A stretch of 64,000 nucleotides of DNA from Glaciecola sp. (GCA_029251505.1 JAQXDG010000081.1:1-64000); one strand, 5' to 3'; numbered from the stretch's first letter, positions 26,733 to 35,915 are shown. The notes: a model not told the origin generated them from the letters alone. Numbers and translations: made by a program.

Positions 26733-29567
26733 ATGTCATCTATGCCGATTATCACAAAAGGGTTTATCCAAGCCATTCGTACGATTTTACCCAAGACAGG
26801 TATCATTGAGGACATTTCGCGACGTCGAGCGCACGCCACGGATGCAAGTTTTTACCAGTTAATCCCACAGCTCGTATTACAAATCAGCTCTATCGAACAA
26901 ATGCAGGCAGTCTTAAAGGCTAGCCATACCCATCACGTTAGCGTTACCTTTAGAGCAGCAGGGACCAGTTTATCTGGGCAAGCGGTAAGTAATTCAGTCT
27001 TGTTATTACTTGATAGTCATTGGCGCGGTCATGAGATCATCAATAATGGGGAACAAATCCGTCTTCAACCTGGGGTCATTGGCGCACAAGCCAATCAATA
27101 TTTAGCGCCCTATCATCGCAAAATAGGTCCCGATCCGGCATCCATTAATACCTGTAAAATAGGAGGGATTGCAGCCAATAATGCCTCTGGTATGTGTTGT
27201 GGCGTGGCCAATAACACGTTTTACACACTAGCCGGCATGACCATTATTTTGGCTGATGGCACCTGTGTAGATACCAGCGACGCGAACAGCGTATCCGCAT
27301 TTAATGCCTCACACGCTGAACTGTTACGCCAAATCAAAGACTTAGGTACAACCGTGCAAGGTGACGCTGAGTTAAGCGCGTTAATCGCCCATAAATACCG
27401 ACTCAAAAATACCACCGGTTATGCCATCAATGCCTTAACCGACTATTCCGACCCCTTAGAGATCTTAGTGCACTTGATGGTAGGTTCAGAAGGTACATTG
27501 GGCTTTATTGCGGACATTACTTATAACACCGTGGTTGATCATCAACAACGATCCACCGGCTTATATTTGTTTGATACCCCGCAAATTGCGTGTCAGTTAG
27601 TAGATAAATTACGACAAACTTCTGTTGAAGCGGTTGAGCTATTAGATCAACGCGCTCTGGACTCAGTCAAAGGTAAACCGGGTTTACCCGATAGCTTTTG
27701 TGATCGTGACAAACGCTGTACCGCCTTATTGATCGAAACCGCTGCAAGTGATGCTCAGACGCTAGAGCAACAAATGACAGTAGTGGCTGAACTGGTTGCC
27801 GAGTTTGCCCCCATTGAAGCCATTGATATGAGTACCGATACTCAGCTCTGTCAGCAATTATGGGCAATCCGCAAAGCCACCTTCCCAGCGGTAGGCGCGG
27901 TGCGCGAAACAGGTACCAGTGTGATTATTGAGGATGTCTCTTTTCCATTAGCACAAATGGATCAAGGTGTGACTCGATTACAGGCATTATTTGATAAATA
28001 TCATTACAGCGAAGCGTTGATCTTTGGCCATGCATTAGCGGGTAATTTACATTTTGTATTTACCCAAGCCTTTGACACACCAAATGAAATACAGCGTTAC
28101 GATCATTTCATGCAAGACGTCGCACAATTAGTCGCGGTTGAATTTGGCGGGTCATTGAAAGCCGAACATGGTACTGGCCGCAATATGGCACCATTTGTCG
28201 AATTAGAATGGGGCTCGACCGCCTATCAAATCATGCGTCAAATTAAACAGATCATTGATCCTTACTGTATTTTAAATCCGGGCGTGATCCTCAATGATGA
28301 TCCTCAATCACATATCAAACACCTTAAGCCCTTACCGCGTGCTAATGATATTGTGGATAAATGCATTGAATGCGGGTTCTGCGAACCGGTATGTCCATCT
28401 AAAGAACTGACCTTTACACCACGTCAACGAATTGCGATTTGGCGTCGTATCCAACAACTAGAAGATCTGGGTTATTTAATCGATGCTCAGCGTCAAGAAC
28501 TTGCTCAATTGAAACACGACTACCAATATTATGGCATTGATACCTGCGCCGCTACGGGTTTATGTGCTGAGCGCTGTCCGGTTGGAATTAACACCGGAGA
28601 TCTAATTAGAGAACTACGCGGTCAATCAACGACTCGGTTTGGTCACAGTATAGCCAAATTTTCAGCCGACCAGTTTGCCCCATTAGCGACAACCGTTAAG
28701 ACCACATTAGGCATCGCCAGTAAGATCAGCAGTATAATTGGACCTGAATCAACGGATTACGTCGGTCGAATGATCCATCGTCTTTCCGCAAATACAATTC
28801 CATTATGGTTTGCCCGATATCCCCAAGCTGCAAAGCCATTACCCCAATTTATACCCAATGGCGCAGAACGCCCTAAAGTCGTCTATTTCCCTAGTTGTGC
28901 AACCCGCAACATGGGCGCCGATCCTAGCGCGACCGAGCAAAGAAGCCTGCCAGAAGTCGCCGTGTCATTATTTACTAAAGCAGGTTATGACATTGTTATG
29001 CCTGAAAAAGTAGAAGGATTATGTTGTGGAATGCCATTTAATTCAAAGGGCTTTGCTGATATAGCTCAGCGCAAAGGACAAGAATTACTTACCTCTTTAA
29101 AAACTATTTCTAAAGATGGCGCATACCCCATTGTGTTTGATACGAGTCCTTGCAAGTTACGCTTGGCAGAATTAGGACATGCATTACCCATTTTTGAAAC
29201 CACACAATTTATAGCTAAATTTGCACTCGATAAGCTAACGATTACCCCAACTCAAGCACCCGTTGCCTTACATATTACTTGTAGCAGTCAAAAAATGGGA
29301 ATTGCGGATGAGTTACGCCAAGTTGCGAACGCATGCGCGACCCAAGTAATCGAGCCTGAAGGTATTCAGTGTTGTGGTTTTGCTGGCGATAAAGGAATGA
29401 CCTTACCGGAACTAAACGCCAGTGCATTATCCACTTTAAAAGCGCAAATCCCTAAGAATTGTAAGACTGGGTATAGTAATTCCCGTACTTGTGAGATCGG
29501 GTTATCTCAACATTCTGGGATCGACTATCAATCATTGCTGTGTTTGTTAGATGAGGTCAGTGCTTAG
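26733..29567 (+). CDS. FAD/Fe-S D-lactate dehydrogenase, Dld-II type
   Basis: 944 residues. An FAD-binding PCMH domain (about 35-215, FRAAGTSLSGQAVSNSVLL, GGIAANNASGMCCG) and FAD-linked oxidase C domain (to about 510, ending KAEHGTGRNMAPFVELEWG) are fused to a GlpC/LldE-like iron-sulfur part. The ferredoxin motifs are CIECGFCEPVCPS (about 543) and CAATGLCAERCPVG (about 603). Two cysteine-rich CCG motifs occur near 764 and 879. This fits the quinone-linked Dld-II described in Shewanella; a D-2-hydroxyglutarate or glycolate substrate cannot be excluded. AGGAG precedes the ATG. Expected at the inner face of the membrane, passing electrons to quinone. No lactate permease gene lies adjacent. Confidence 0.88.
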   Translation: MSSMPIITKGFIQAIRTILPKTGIIEDISRRRAHATDASFYQLIPQLVLQISSIEQMQAVLKASHTHHVSVTFRAAGTSLSGQAVSNSVLLLLDSHWRGHEIINNGEQIRLQPGVIGAQANQYLAPYHRKIGPDPASINTCKIGGIAANNASGMCCGVANNTFYTLAGMTIILADGTCVDTSDANSVSAFNASHAELLRQIKDLGTTVQGDAELSALIAHKYRLKNTTGYAINALTDYSDPLEILVHLMVGSEGTLGFIADITYNTVVDHQQRSTGLYLFDTPQIACQLVDKLRQTSVEAVELLDQRALDSVKGKPGLPDSFCDRDKRCTALLIETAASDAQTLEQQMTVVAELVAEFAPIEAIDMSTDTQLCQQLWAIRKATFPAVGAVRETGTSVIIEDVSFPLAQMDQGVTRLQALFDKYHYSEALIFGHALAGNLHFVFTQAFDTPNEIQRYDHFMQDVAQLVAVEFGGSLKAEHGTGRNMAPFVELEWGSTAYQIMRQIKQIIDPYCILNPGVILNDDPQSHIKHLKPLPRANDIVDKCIECGFCEPVCPSKELTFTPRQRIAIWRRIQQLEDLGYLIDAQRQELAQLKHDYQYYGIDTCAATGLCAERCPVGINTGDLIRELRGQSTTRFGHSIAKFSADQFAPLATTVKTTLGIASKISSIIGPESTDYVGRMIHRLSANTIPLWFARYPQAAKPLPQFIPNGAERPKVVYFPSCATRNMGADPSATEQRSLPEVAVSLFTKAGYDIVMPEKVEGLCCGMPFNSKGFADIAQRKGQELLTSLKTISKDGAYPIVFDTSPCKLRLAELGHALPIFETTQFIAKFALDKLTITPTQAPVALHITCSSQKMGIADELRQVANACATQVIEPEGIQCCGFAGDKGMTLPELNASALSTLKAQIPKNCKTGYSNSRTCEIGLSQHSGIDYQSLLCLLDEVSA

Positions 29568-29579
29568 CTATGGTTATGT

Positions 29580-29600
29580 AAGCGCGTTGCTAGCGCGCTT
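29580..29600 (+). terminator. Hairpin after the D-lactate dehydrogenase gene
   Basis: AAGCGCG and CGCGCTT pair around a 7-nt loop, just after the stop. The following TAGCTTTG is only moderately T-rich, so termination strength is uncertain. Confidence 0.45.
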
Positions 29601-29613
29601 TAGCTTTGTGTAA

Positions 29614-29958
29614 TTATTTTAACAATCGTACTGTCATCGGAACGGCAAATTTTGCCCCGATTGAGGATGCAATTGCACCCATTAATGCAAACAGCATATT
29701 TAGCAACAAGACAACGGGTATTACTGCGGCACCAAAAATCATGAGTATCACAATGGTTAATACCAACATAGTGACACCCCAATTAATAGCCTCTTTGGCT
29801 TGCGACTGCACATAAGGCTCACTGCGCAGCATAAATGAAAATAACAACCCTGAAAAAATACCAAAGAAAATACTGCTAAGCCACATAACCATTGCAGAAT
29901 TTTTAGCATCTTTGGATTCGGTCGCTACCGGCAGTTGCGAAATTTGAGAACTCGACAT
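29614..29958 (-). CDS. DUF4870-like small membrane protein
   Basis: 114 residues with three predicted membrane helices (about 22-44, 62-82 and 84-104) and a hydrophilic N-terminal tail. The AKEAINWGVTMLVLTIVI segment and overall layout match the DUF4870/Tic20-like family of small inner-membrane proteins. Function unknown. It has the opposite orientation to the dehydrogenase and stands alone. Confidence 0.75.
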   Translation of the reverse strand: MSSSQISQLPVATESKDAKNSAMVMWLSSIFFGIFSGLLFSFMLRSEPYVQSQAKEAINWGVTMLVLTIVILMIFGAAVIPVVLLLNMLFALMGAIASSIGAKFAVPMTVRLLK

Positions 29959-30061
29959 GAAATTATTCCTTTAATTATAAAACAAATTGTTCGACCACAG
30001 TATGTATCGACACTCAGAAGATAATTATAAACTAAGAAACTCGTTTTCACTGTAAAAAATA

Positions 30062-30403
30062 CTAACGCTTTCGTACTGGTTTATACTGGGTTGCACAATA
30101 GCCTCTAGATACATCTTTGGAACGTAATGCGCCGTGCTTAGTCTTGCGCCCAGATACGCGTGCACGCCAGTTATTAAATGTTTTGCGCTTGATGCTCGCA
30201 CGCATTAGCTTAATCACTTCCGCTTCTTTTAACCCATATAAAGCTTGAATAGCTTCAAAAGGGGTACGGTCTTCCCACGCCATTTCAATAATACGTGAAC
30301 GTATTTCTTCATCCATTTTATCTTTGGGTAAACGCGCAACATCAGTTAAAATTTCATTATGTTTTGCCGATTCGTTGTGCGGCGTACGAGGTGTGTCTAA
30401 CAT
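30062..30403 (-). CDS. TIGR03643 (DUF2805) family protein
   Basis: 113 residues with the family core RIIEMAWEDRTPFEAIQALYGLKEAEVIKLMR and NNWRARVSGRKTKHGALR. Very basic C-terminal half, suggesting nucleic-acid binding, though no function is established. The first 29 residues are less conserved and a start at the later MDEEIRSR is possible. It lies 68 nt downstream of the nuclease gene on the same strand. Confidence 0.85.
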   Translation of the reverse strand: MLDTPRTPHNESAKHNEILTDVARLPKDKMDEEIRSRIIEMAWEDRTPFEAIQALYGLKEAEVIKLMRASIKRKTFNNWRARVSGRKTKHGALRSKDVSRGYCATQYKPVRKR

Positions 30404-30471
30404 ACTTTTGCTCAGCAGTTAATTAACTAAGAATGGTTAATACGATGTATAATATAAAAAGTTTATTCCTG

Positions 30472-32628
30472 TCAATAAGATTTATTACTCAAACGATAAT
30501 CATTAATAATCGTGAGTAATTCATTGGCTGCGATAGCATCAGACATCGCACGATGATGCCGTGTCATATCGATATTAAAGGCCGCTGTTAAGTTGGCTAA
30601 TGAGTATGATTTTAATCCCGGCTTAGCTTTGCGCATTTCTCTCACTGTGCACAGCTTGGCACGACTAAAACGCCGTTCAATACGGGTAAACTCTTGTTTA
30701 ATAAAGCCATAATCAAAATTCACATTGTGAGCCACAAAAACACAACCTTTGGTAAATTGCGCGACTTCATCGGCCACTTCAGCAAATATCGGGGCGTCTG
30801 CAACCATTTCATCGTCAATCCCGGTTAAAGCTGTAATATTGCGTGGAATTCGACATTGTGGATTGAGTAAGGTCTCATATTCCTCAATAATCTCCCCATT
30901 CACCACCTTGACCATGCCAATTTCAGTAATTTTATGTTGGGCCGCTCTCCCACCTGTCGTTTCAATATCCACAACAACATAAGGCTGCATCGGGTCAATG
31001 CCCCATTCAACAGTAGTAATCCCTACCTTCATACCGGCTTTAGTCAGCATGGTGATGGTTACCAATTGATTTTTGCGGACACTATCCCCTTGGGCTTTAA
31101 TTTCTTCAAAATGAATACCTTGGTCAGTGAGCACTAACAAATCTGGAAAGCCATCACTATAAGCCGAATAATCCTGCGCCATCATTTTTAGTACGCGATT
31201 CAATGCCGCTATATCAACATGATCGACAAACAACAGTAAGCGTTGTAATAATTGTTTATGCCAACGAAAAATCCCGCTACCTTGACCATAATGCATTGTC
31301 GCTTGGCGGATCAAATGTTGTTTTAATCCTGCTCTTGTGGCACATTGCGTGAGCATCTGCTCCACTTGTTCGGTTGCACTCGTATATAGATTATTATGCC
31401 GAACGTGATACGGTCGCCAATCAAACTCAGTACCAATCGCAAATTCGGGCGCAAACAAAATCGGCCAAAATACCAATCCAAACACACTGCGCCACAATTC
31501 ATTTTCGGTGCGCAACGCTCGAATACCTTGAGCTTGATAGTATTCAACTGAAGCGGCTTCAACGCGATGCTTATGCACTTCATCCAAGATCAAATGCCGA
31601 GCGCTATTGCGCAGCATATCAGTTAAGACACTGGTGCGTTTTTTATGATATTTGCGCGCTAAAAAATCTTCAGCAAACGCAAGCAAGTAAGAGTTATCAG
31701 GCGTATCAATAATCGCTTCAAGTTGGGCTTGAACACGCACTTTATCCCCGTATTGATAAGCTAGGCGAATAGCTTTTTCTTGGGCTTGCGGAAGTGTAGA
31801 TGCAGCAAGAATATGTGCAACTCTTGTCCACTCCTCGCCGGCTTGTAGGCAATGTTTTCCCCATAACCACAAATACTCAGCTCGATGTTGCTCGGCAAGT
31901 TCTCCTTGTGCTTCAGGGCATTGCGCCAACGACTGCCATCGTGGTTCAAATTGCAGATTATGTTTAAGCACTTCTTTTATGCGTGCTAACTCAATCGCAT
32001 AGACATACGTAGATAAAGCCTGATCGCGTGAACTAAAACGCGCTTGGGCTTGAGCGGCGCGTTTACGCGTGCGCATCACGCCTAAATCGCGCATCGAAAA
32101 TTGATTCAACCTACTGCCGATATTGCCAAAAAACAAAAACAGTAAATAATCTAAAACGCCATCGACTTGCCGATAAATATATTGTTGGTAAATGTAATGC
32201 TCAGACACACTAATGAATGTTAAATGGGTCAACGCAAGTTCAACAATGGTGGCTTTATTTGCAGCTGCAGCCACTGAAGCACAGGTACAATCACTTAACA
32301 GCGTCACTAATTCAGGTTTAGTCAACCCCACTAACCAATTCTTAAAAGTGTGCTCAGGAATAGGGGTAAACCATGCATGTGTATGGCATTGCTGGACGCC
32401 GCGATGATGATCTGGGATCTCATCATAGGCTAATGAACTGACTTTGATACAGTTCACCTTGCGATTTAAACTGCGCACCAAAGTACATTGTACAGACAGC
32501 TCCGCAGTCGCAAATGTATGCATAAACGCCTGATGCTCAGGCGCTAGCAACTCACGACAAGCTTCATTTATGAATCCCAGGCATTCTTGAAAATGCTCAA
32601 GATAATAATAAGTTGGTAAATCTTTCAT
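30472..32628 (-). CDS. FAN1-like VRR-NUC nuclease fused to a DEDDh exonuclease
   Basis: 718 residues. The first about 430 are helical and resemble the FAN1-type SAP/TPR region (TFKNWLVGLTKPELVTLLSD). The VRR-NUC domain follows (about 430-540), with the PD-(D/E)XK residues in GFPDLLVL and FEEIKAQGD. A complete DnaQ/PolC-type 3'-5' exonuclease occupies about 545-715: DIETTG (ExoI), HNVNFDYGF (ExoII) and HHRAMSDA (ExoIII with the DEDDh histidine). FAN1 enzymes cut structured DNA at crosslinks; the added exonuclease suggests one protein for incision and trimming. That role is inference. A LexA-like box sits just before the ATG. Two-domain assignment is firm. Confidence 0.88.
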   Translation of the reverse strand: MKDLPTYYYLEHFQECLGFINEACRELLAPEHQAFMHTFATAELSVQCTLVRSLNRKVNCIKVSSLAYDEIPDHHRGVQQCHTHAWFTPIPEHTFKNWLVGLTKPELVTLLSDCTCASVAAAANKATIVELALTHLTFISVSEHYIYQQYIYRQVDGVLDYLLFLFFGNIGSRLNQFSMRDLGVMRTRKRAAQAQARFSSRDQALSTYVYAIELARIKEVLKHNLQFEPRWQSLAQCPEAQGELAEQHRAEYLWLWGKHCLQAGEEWTRVAHILAASTLPQAQEKAIRLAYQYGDKVRVQAQLEAIIDTPDNSYLLAFAEDFLARKYHKKRTSVLTDMLRNSARHLILDEVHKHRVEAASVEYYQAQGIRALRTENELWRSVFGLVFWPILFAPEFAIGTEFDWRPYHVRHNNLYTSATEQVEQMLTQCATRAGLKQHLIRQATMHYGQGSGIFRWHKQLLQRLLLFVDHVDIAALNRVLKMMAQDYSAYSDGFPDLLVLTDQGIHFEEIKAQGDSVRKNQLVTITMLTKAGMKVGITTVEWGIDPMQPYVVVDIETTGGRAAQHKITEIGMVKVVNGEIIEEYETLLNPQCRIPRNITALTGIDDEMVADAPIFAEVADEVAQFTKGCVFVAHNVNFDYGFIKQEFTRIERRFSRAKLCTVREMRKAKPGLKSYSLANLTAAFNIDMTRHHRAMSDAIAANELLTIINDYRLSNKSY

Positions 32629-32635
32629 ATTAATA

Positions 32636-32651
32636 GTGTATATTTATACAG
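32636..32651 (-). promoter_or_regulatory. Candidate LexA (SOS) box upstream of the nuclease gene
   Basis: Minus-strand CTGTATAAATATACAC has CTGT, an 8-nt AT-rich spacer and ACAC, one base from the CTGT-N8-ACAG consensus. It lies 7 nt before the ATG and overlaps a TATAAA -10-like element, a normal position for a repressor site. Confidence 0.55.
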
Positions 32652-32760
32652 CTTAATTGTAAAATATTGTCTGTATATTGTGTTTATTTATTCGTAAATA
32701 AATCCTTATGCCGACACTATGCGTATGACTTTATATAATAAATAGACCGACTGGAAGATC

Positions 32761-32952
32761 ATGAGTTTAACTGAATCACAAACATTTGAATGCCCTTACT
32801 GTATGGTGATTAACGACATTGACATTGATCACGATAATGATTTAGGTCAGCAGCAAATTATCGATTGTCAAATCTGCTGCTCACCGATAGAGTTATTAAT
32901 ACAAGATTCTGGGTGGGGTATTGAGATTATAGCCAAACGCGACGACGAATAA
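32761..32952 (+). CDS. CPXCG-motif cysteine-rich protein
   Basis: 63 residues with CPYC near residue 12 and CQICC near residue 38. This gives a four-cysteine zinc-ribbon-like layout, rich in acidic residues between the pairs. It matches the small CPXCG-motif family (Cys_rich_CPXG), function unknown. It begins 132 nt from the divergent nuclease start. The flavin reductase gene follows 79 nt later. Confidence 0.8.
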   Translation: MSLTESQTFECPYCMVINDIDIDHDNDLGQQQIIDCQICCSPIELLIQDSGWGIEIIAKRDDE

Positions 32953-33031
32953 CCTCTCGCTGTGATTAACCCTGAATTCAATTTATCGCCGTTTACAACT
33001 AGTGATGATAACCAAAGACAAGGACACCAAC

Positions 33032-33676
33032 ATGCATTTTAATGCCTGTGATATCGACAAAATGGACACCCGTTACCGTGCTAATTTTATTAACACCTTA
33101 TCGGGGTTTAAAAGTGCTAATTTAATCGGCTCGATAAACAAATCTGGTCAGCATAACTTAGCGATTGTCAGTTCAGTTTTTCATATCGGAGCTCATCCGC
33201 CGTTGATGGGGATGATCATGCGTCCTCACACAGTTCCGCGTGATACCTTACAAAACATTAAAGATACGGGTGTATACACGATCAACCACGTCAGTGTTAA
33301 TCATGTTGCACAAGCACATCATACTTCAGCTCGCTTTGATGAAGGTGTAAGTGAATTTGAACAAGTTGGATTAACACCTTGGTTAAGCCCTACCCATCTT
33401 GCGCCATTCGTGGCAGAATCAAACATTAAGATTGCATTGGAAGTACAAGATATTCAATTGCTAGCGCTGAATCAAACCGAATTAGTGATTGGCCAAGTTG
33501 CTGAGGTAATTGTGGATGAAACTGCAATTTCAGTCGATGGCTACATTGATATTGAACAGCTCAACAGTGCTGCCATCTCAGGATTAGACAGTTACCATGC
33601 TACATCACGAATTGCACGTTATGGTTACGCCAAACCGGATGAGCCCCTGAATATAATTAACACAATAAAAAATTAA
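33032..33676 (+). CDS. Flavin reductase family protein
   Basis: About 214 residues of the FMN-binding split-barrel, DIM6/NTAB-like flavin reductase family. The flavin-binding loops are suggested by SGFKSANLIGSIN, NLAIVSSVFHIGAHPPLMGMIMRP and DTGVYTINHVS. It is thought to bind FMN and reduce flavin or act as an oxidoreductase; the substrate is unknown. The ORF track starts 10 codons early; the ATG after AAGGACACCAAC is preferred. A small membrane protein gene follows at once, then the HiPIP gene. Confidence 0.82.
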   Translation: MHFNACDIDKMDTRYRANFINTLSGFKSANLIGSINKSGQHNLAIVSSVFHIGAHPPLMGMIMRPHTVPRDTLQNIKDTGVYTINHVSVNHVAQAHHTSARFDEGVSEFEQVGLTPWLSPTHLAPFVAESNIKIALEVQDIQLLALNQTELVIGQVAEVIVDETAISVDGYIDIEQLNSAAISGLDSYHATSRIARYGYAKPDEPLNIINTIKN

Positions 33677-33684
33677 GCGTGCAT

Positions 33685-33903
33685 ATGGAAACCAACATTG
33701 ACCCTAATTTTGATCAATTACTTATTATCTGTGGGATAATTTGTGTCATTGTCATTGCCTTTGTATTGTTTATGATCAAGTTTCCAGACTCTGATAACGA
33801 GTATACTGATAATATTGATGATGTGTCCGATGCTAGATTGGCACATAAAGATTCCATGAAAACCGATAAAAAAGGTCATTCATGCGAAGACGAAAAAATT
33901 TAA
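33685..33903 (+). CDS. Small single-pass membrane protein of unknown function
   Basis: 72 residues: short N-terminus, one strongly hydrophobic helix (about 10-32, LLIICGIICVIVIAFVLFMI), then a polar acidic tail. The ORF track uses a GTG two codons earlier. There is no clear Shine-Dalgarno. No family recognised. It begins 8 nt after the flavin reductase stop, so it is probably translated from the same mRNA. A tail-facing-cytoplasm topology is likely but not proven. Confidence 0.6.
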   Translation: METNIDPNFDQLLIICGIICVIVIAFVLFMIKFPDSDNEYTDNIDDVSDARLAHKDSMKTDKKGHSCEDEKI

Positions 33904-33954
33904 TCACCCTACGCTTTTTAGAATTAGTAATTGAGTACAACAAGGAAATATAGA

Positions 33955-34239
33955 ATGAAAGATATTAAACGTCGTGATTTTTTAAAATTATCTGGTGGCG
34001 CATTAATTGGTATGACACTAGGCTCAGTCTCATTGCGAGCAAGCGCTGAACAGTTAAACCCTGCAGATCCTACCGCAGCAGCATTAAAGTACACCCATGT
34101 ATCATCCGTAGAAGGTGCATATTGTGAAGGTTGTGCATTTATTCAAGGTGAAGCTGGTAAAGATTGGCGCCCATGTGCGATCTTCCCAGGAAAAGAAGTT
34201 GCCGCGAAAGGCTGGTGTAGCGCTTATTCCAAAAAATAA
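33955..34239 (+). CDS. High-potential iron-sulfur protein (HiPIP)
   Basis: 94-residue precursor. The N-terminal KRRDFLKLSGGALIGMTLGSVSLRASA is a twin-arginine signal with cleavage after ASA, so the protein is exported folded with its cluster. The mature part has CX2CX13CX13C (YCEGCAF, RPCAIF, GWCSAY), the ligand set of a 4Fe-4S HiPIP, an electron carrier for periplasmic respiratory chains. The ORF track begins 8 codons early; the ATG after AAGGAAATATAGA is preferred. The gene is last in a short same-strand group and is followed by a strong terminator. The redox partner is unknown. Confidence 0.92.
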   Translation: MKDIKRRDFLKLSGGALIGMTLGSVSLRASAEQLNPADPTAAALKYTHVSSVEGAYCEGCAFIQGEAGKDWRPCAIFPGKEVAAKGWCSAYSKK

Positions 34240-34271
34240 GCCATTTTAAGCAGTCATGCTTTATCATACAG

Positions 34272-34306
34272 CGAGTAGGCAGATTTTCTATCTCCTACTC
34301 GTTTTT
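34272..34306 (+). terminator. Terminator of the HiPIP gene
   Basis: CGAGTAGG(C)AGAT and ATCTCCTACTCG pair with a small bulge, followed by TTTTTG. Good intrinsic terminator. Confidence 0.85.
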
Positions 34307-34402
34307 GATTGTGCCCTCTCGTTCTGGTTCAAGAAAACGTTATATAAGCTTTACAATGTCATTTAATTATTCCTAAAAATTATAATCAATAGGGGCCCCA
34401 AC

Positions 34403-35914
34403 ATGCGTGTTTTTAAACTTTGCTTAATTTTACTATGTCTGAATATATCAACTTTTCCGGTATTGGCTTCAATAGACGAGACACCTAACCCTATACCTGA
34501 ATTAACACAAAGTATTACCGAACACAGTGGCACGTTTAACGGCAAGAAAATCACCTATTCCGTGCATGCAGGCGATCATTTTTTGTATGATGACAAACAC
34601 GCACCAAAAGCCAACATCTACTCCACGGCTTACTTCGCCAATTCTAAAAAAGGCAAGGCTGATCCAACGCGTCCCCTATTGTTTATCTTTAACGGTGGCC
34701 CAGGTTCGTCCAGTGTGTGGCTGCATATGGGGGTCTTTGGTCCTAAACGAGTTGATTTACCCAGTGATGGTGAAGCAGTCGGTGCGCCTCCTTATAAGTT
34801 AGAGCACAACGCGTTAAGTCTGATCGATATCGCCGATATGGTGTTCATTGATCCCGTCGGTACGGGTTATTCTCATCCCTTAGGCAAGTATGACGGCAGT
34901 GCATTTTGGGGCGTTAAAGAAGATGCACAAATCATGGCAGAGTTCGTCCGTGCATTTACTCGCAAACATAATTTGTTCAACCGCCCGAAATACTTAGTGG
35001 GCGAAAGCTACGGAACGACACGAGCAGGAGCAATGGTCAAGGAACTGCAAGAAGGTTGGGGCACAACTGATTTGTCAGGTGTCATGCTAATTTCTTCTAT
35101 TGTGGATTTTCAAACGGGTGATTTTAAAGAAGGCAATGATCTGCCATATATCACATTTTTACCTACCTATGCCGCAACAGCTTGGTATCACAATGTCATT
35201 GACCGTTCACGTTTTCCTAATTTACCTGCGTTTTTAGATGCCGTACGTGACTTCGCTTTAGGTGAATACGCAACGGTGTTACTCAAAGGAAATTTAGCCA
35301 CTGATGAAGAACGCTCCTCAGTATTAGCTCAACTACATGCGATGACCGGACTATCCACCGCCTTTTTACAACGCGCTAATTTACGCATTAATGAATTTTA
35401 TTTCATGAAAGAACTACTGCGTGACAAAGGGATCAGTGTCGGTCGCTTAGATAGCCGTTACGTTGGTAAAGAGGGCGATTTAAACGCAGATCGGTTTGAA
35501 GCTGACCCCTCGGGATATGCCATTGATGGCGCCTATACTGCCCTAGTAAATCAATACATGCGCGATGAGCTTAACGTTAATCGTGATGTGCGCTATCAGA
35601 TTTTGAGCGGCAAAGTGTTTGGGGCATGGAATTGGTTATATGAAAGTAATGCCCGTAGCCAAGGCTTTTTGAATGTTACGCCATTTATCGCCAAAGCGAT
35701 GCGTCAAAATAAAGATTTTCGCGTATTTGTGGGCAATGGTTATTATGATCTGGCGACACCATTTTTTGCGACTGAGCACTCAATGAATCATAATGGGATA
35801 GATGCGTCACGTGTCACCATGAAATACTATGAAGCGGGTCACATGATGTATATTCATAAACCGTCTTTACAAGCGCTTGTCGCTGATATCCGTACTTTTT
35901 TACAGGAACAATAA
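34403..35914 (+). CDS. S10 family serine carboxypeptidase, secreted
   Basis: 503 residues with a signal peptide (about 1-22). Serine carboxypeptidase motifs are GGPGSSSVWLHMG (oxyanion region), VGESYGTTRAG with the nucleophile Ser near residue 200, NGYYDLATP with the Asp, and EAGHMMYIHK with the His near 480. The family removes C-terminal residues from peptides at acid to neutral pH. The start is preceded by AGGGGCCCCAAC. prmA begins 1 nt after its stop. Exported enzyme, periplasmic or extracellular; its position near the type II secretion operon is not evidence of secretion by it. Confidence 0.9.
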   Translation: MRVFKLCLILLCLNISTFPVLASIDETPNPIPELTQSITEHSGTFNGKKITYSVHAGDHFLYDDKHAPKANIYSTAYFANSKKGKADPTRPLLFIFNGGPGSSSVWLHMGVFGPKRVDLPSDGEAVGAPPYKLEHNALSLIDIADMVFIDPVGTGYSHPLGKYDGSAFWGVKEDAQIMAEFVRAFTRKHNLFNRPKYLVGESYGTTRAGAMVKELQEGWGTTDLSGVMLISSIVDFQTGDFKEGNDLPYITFLPTYAATAWYHNVIDRSRFPNLPAFLDAVRDFALGEYATVLLKGNLATDEERSSVLAQLHAMTGLSTAFLQRANLRINEFYFMKELLRDKGISVGRLDSRYVGKEGDLNADRFEADPSGYAIDGAYTALVNQYMRDELNVNRDVRYQILSGKVFGAWNWLYESNARSQGFLNVTPFIAKAMRQNKDFRVFVGNGYYDLATPFFATEHSMNHNGIDASRVTMKYYEAGHMMYIHKPSLQALVADIRTFLQEQ

Positions 35915-35915
35915 C

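Noticed and set aside
34403-35914. S10 peptidase as part of the type II secretion system locus.
   Set aside because: It is 10 kb away, separated by unrelated housekeeping genes, and its signal peptide alone does not show the secretion route.
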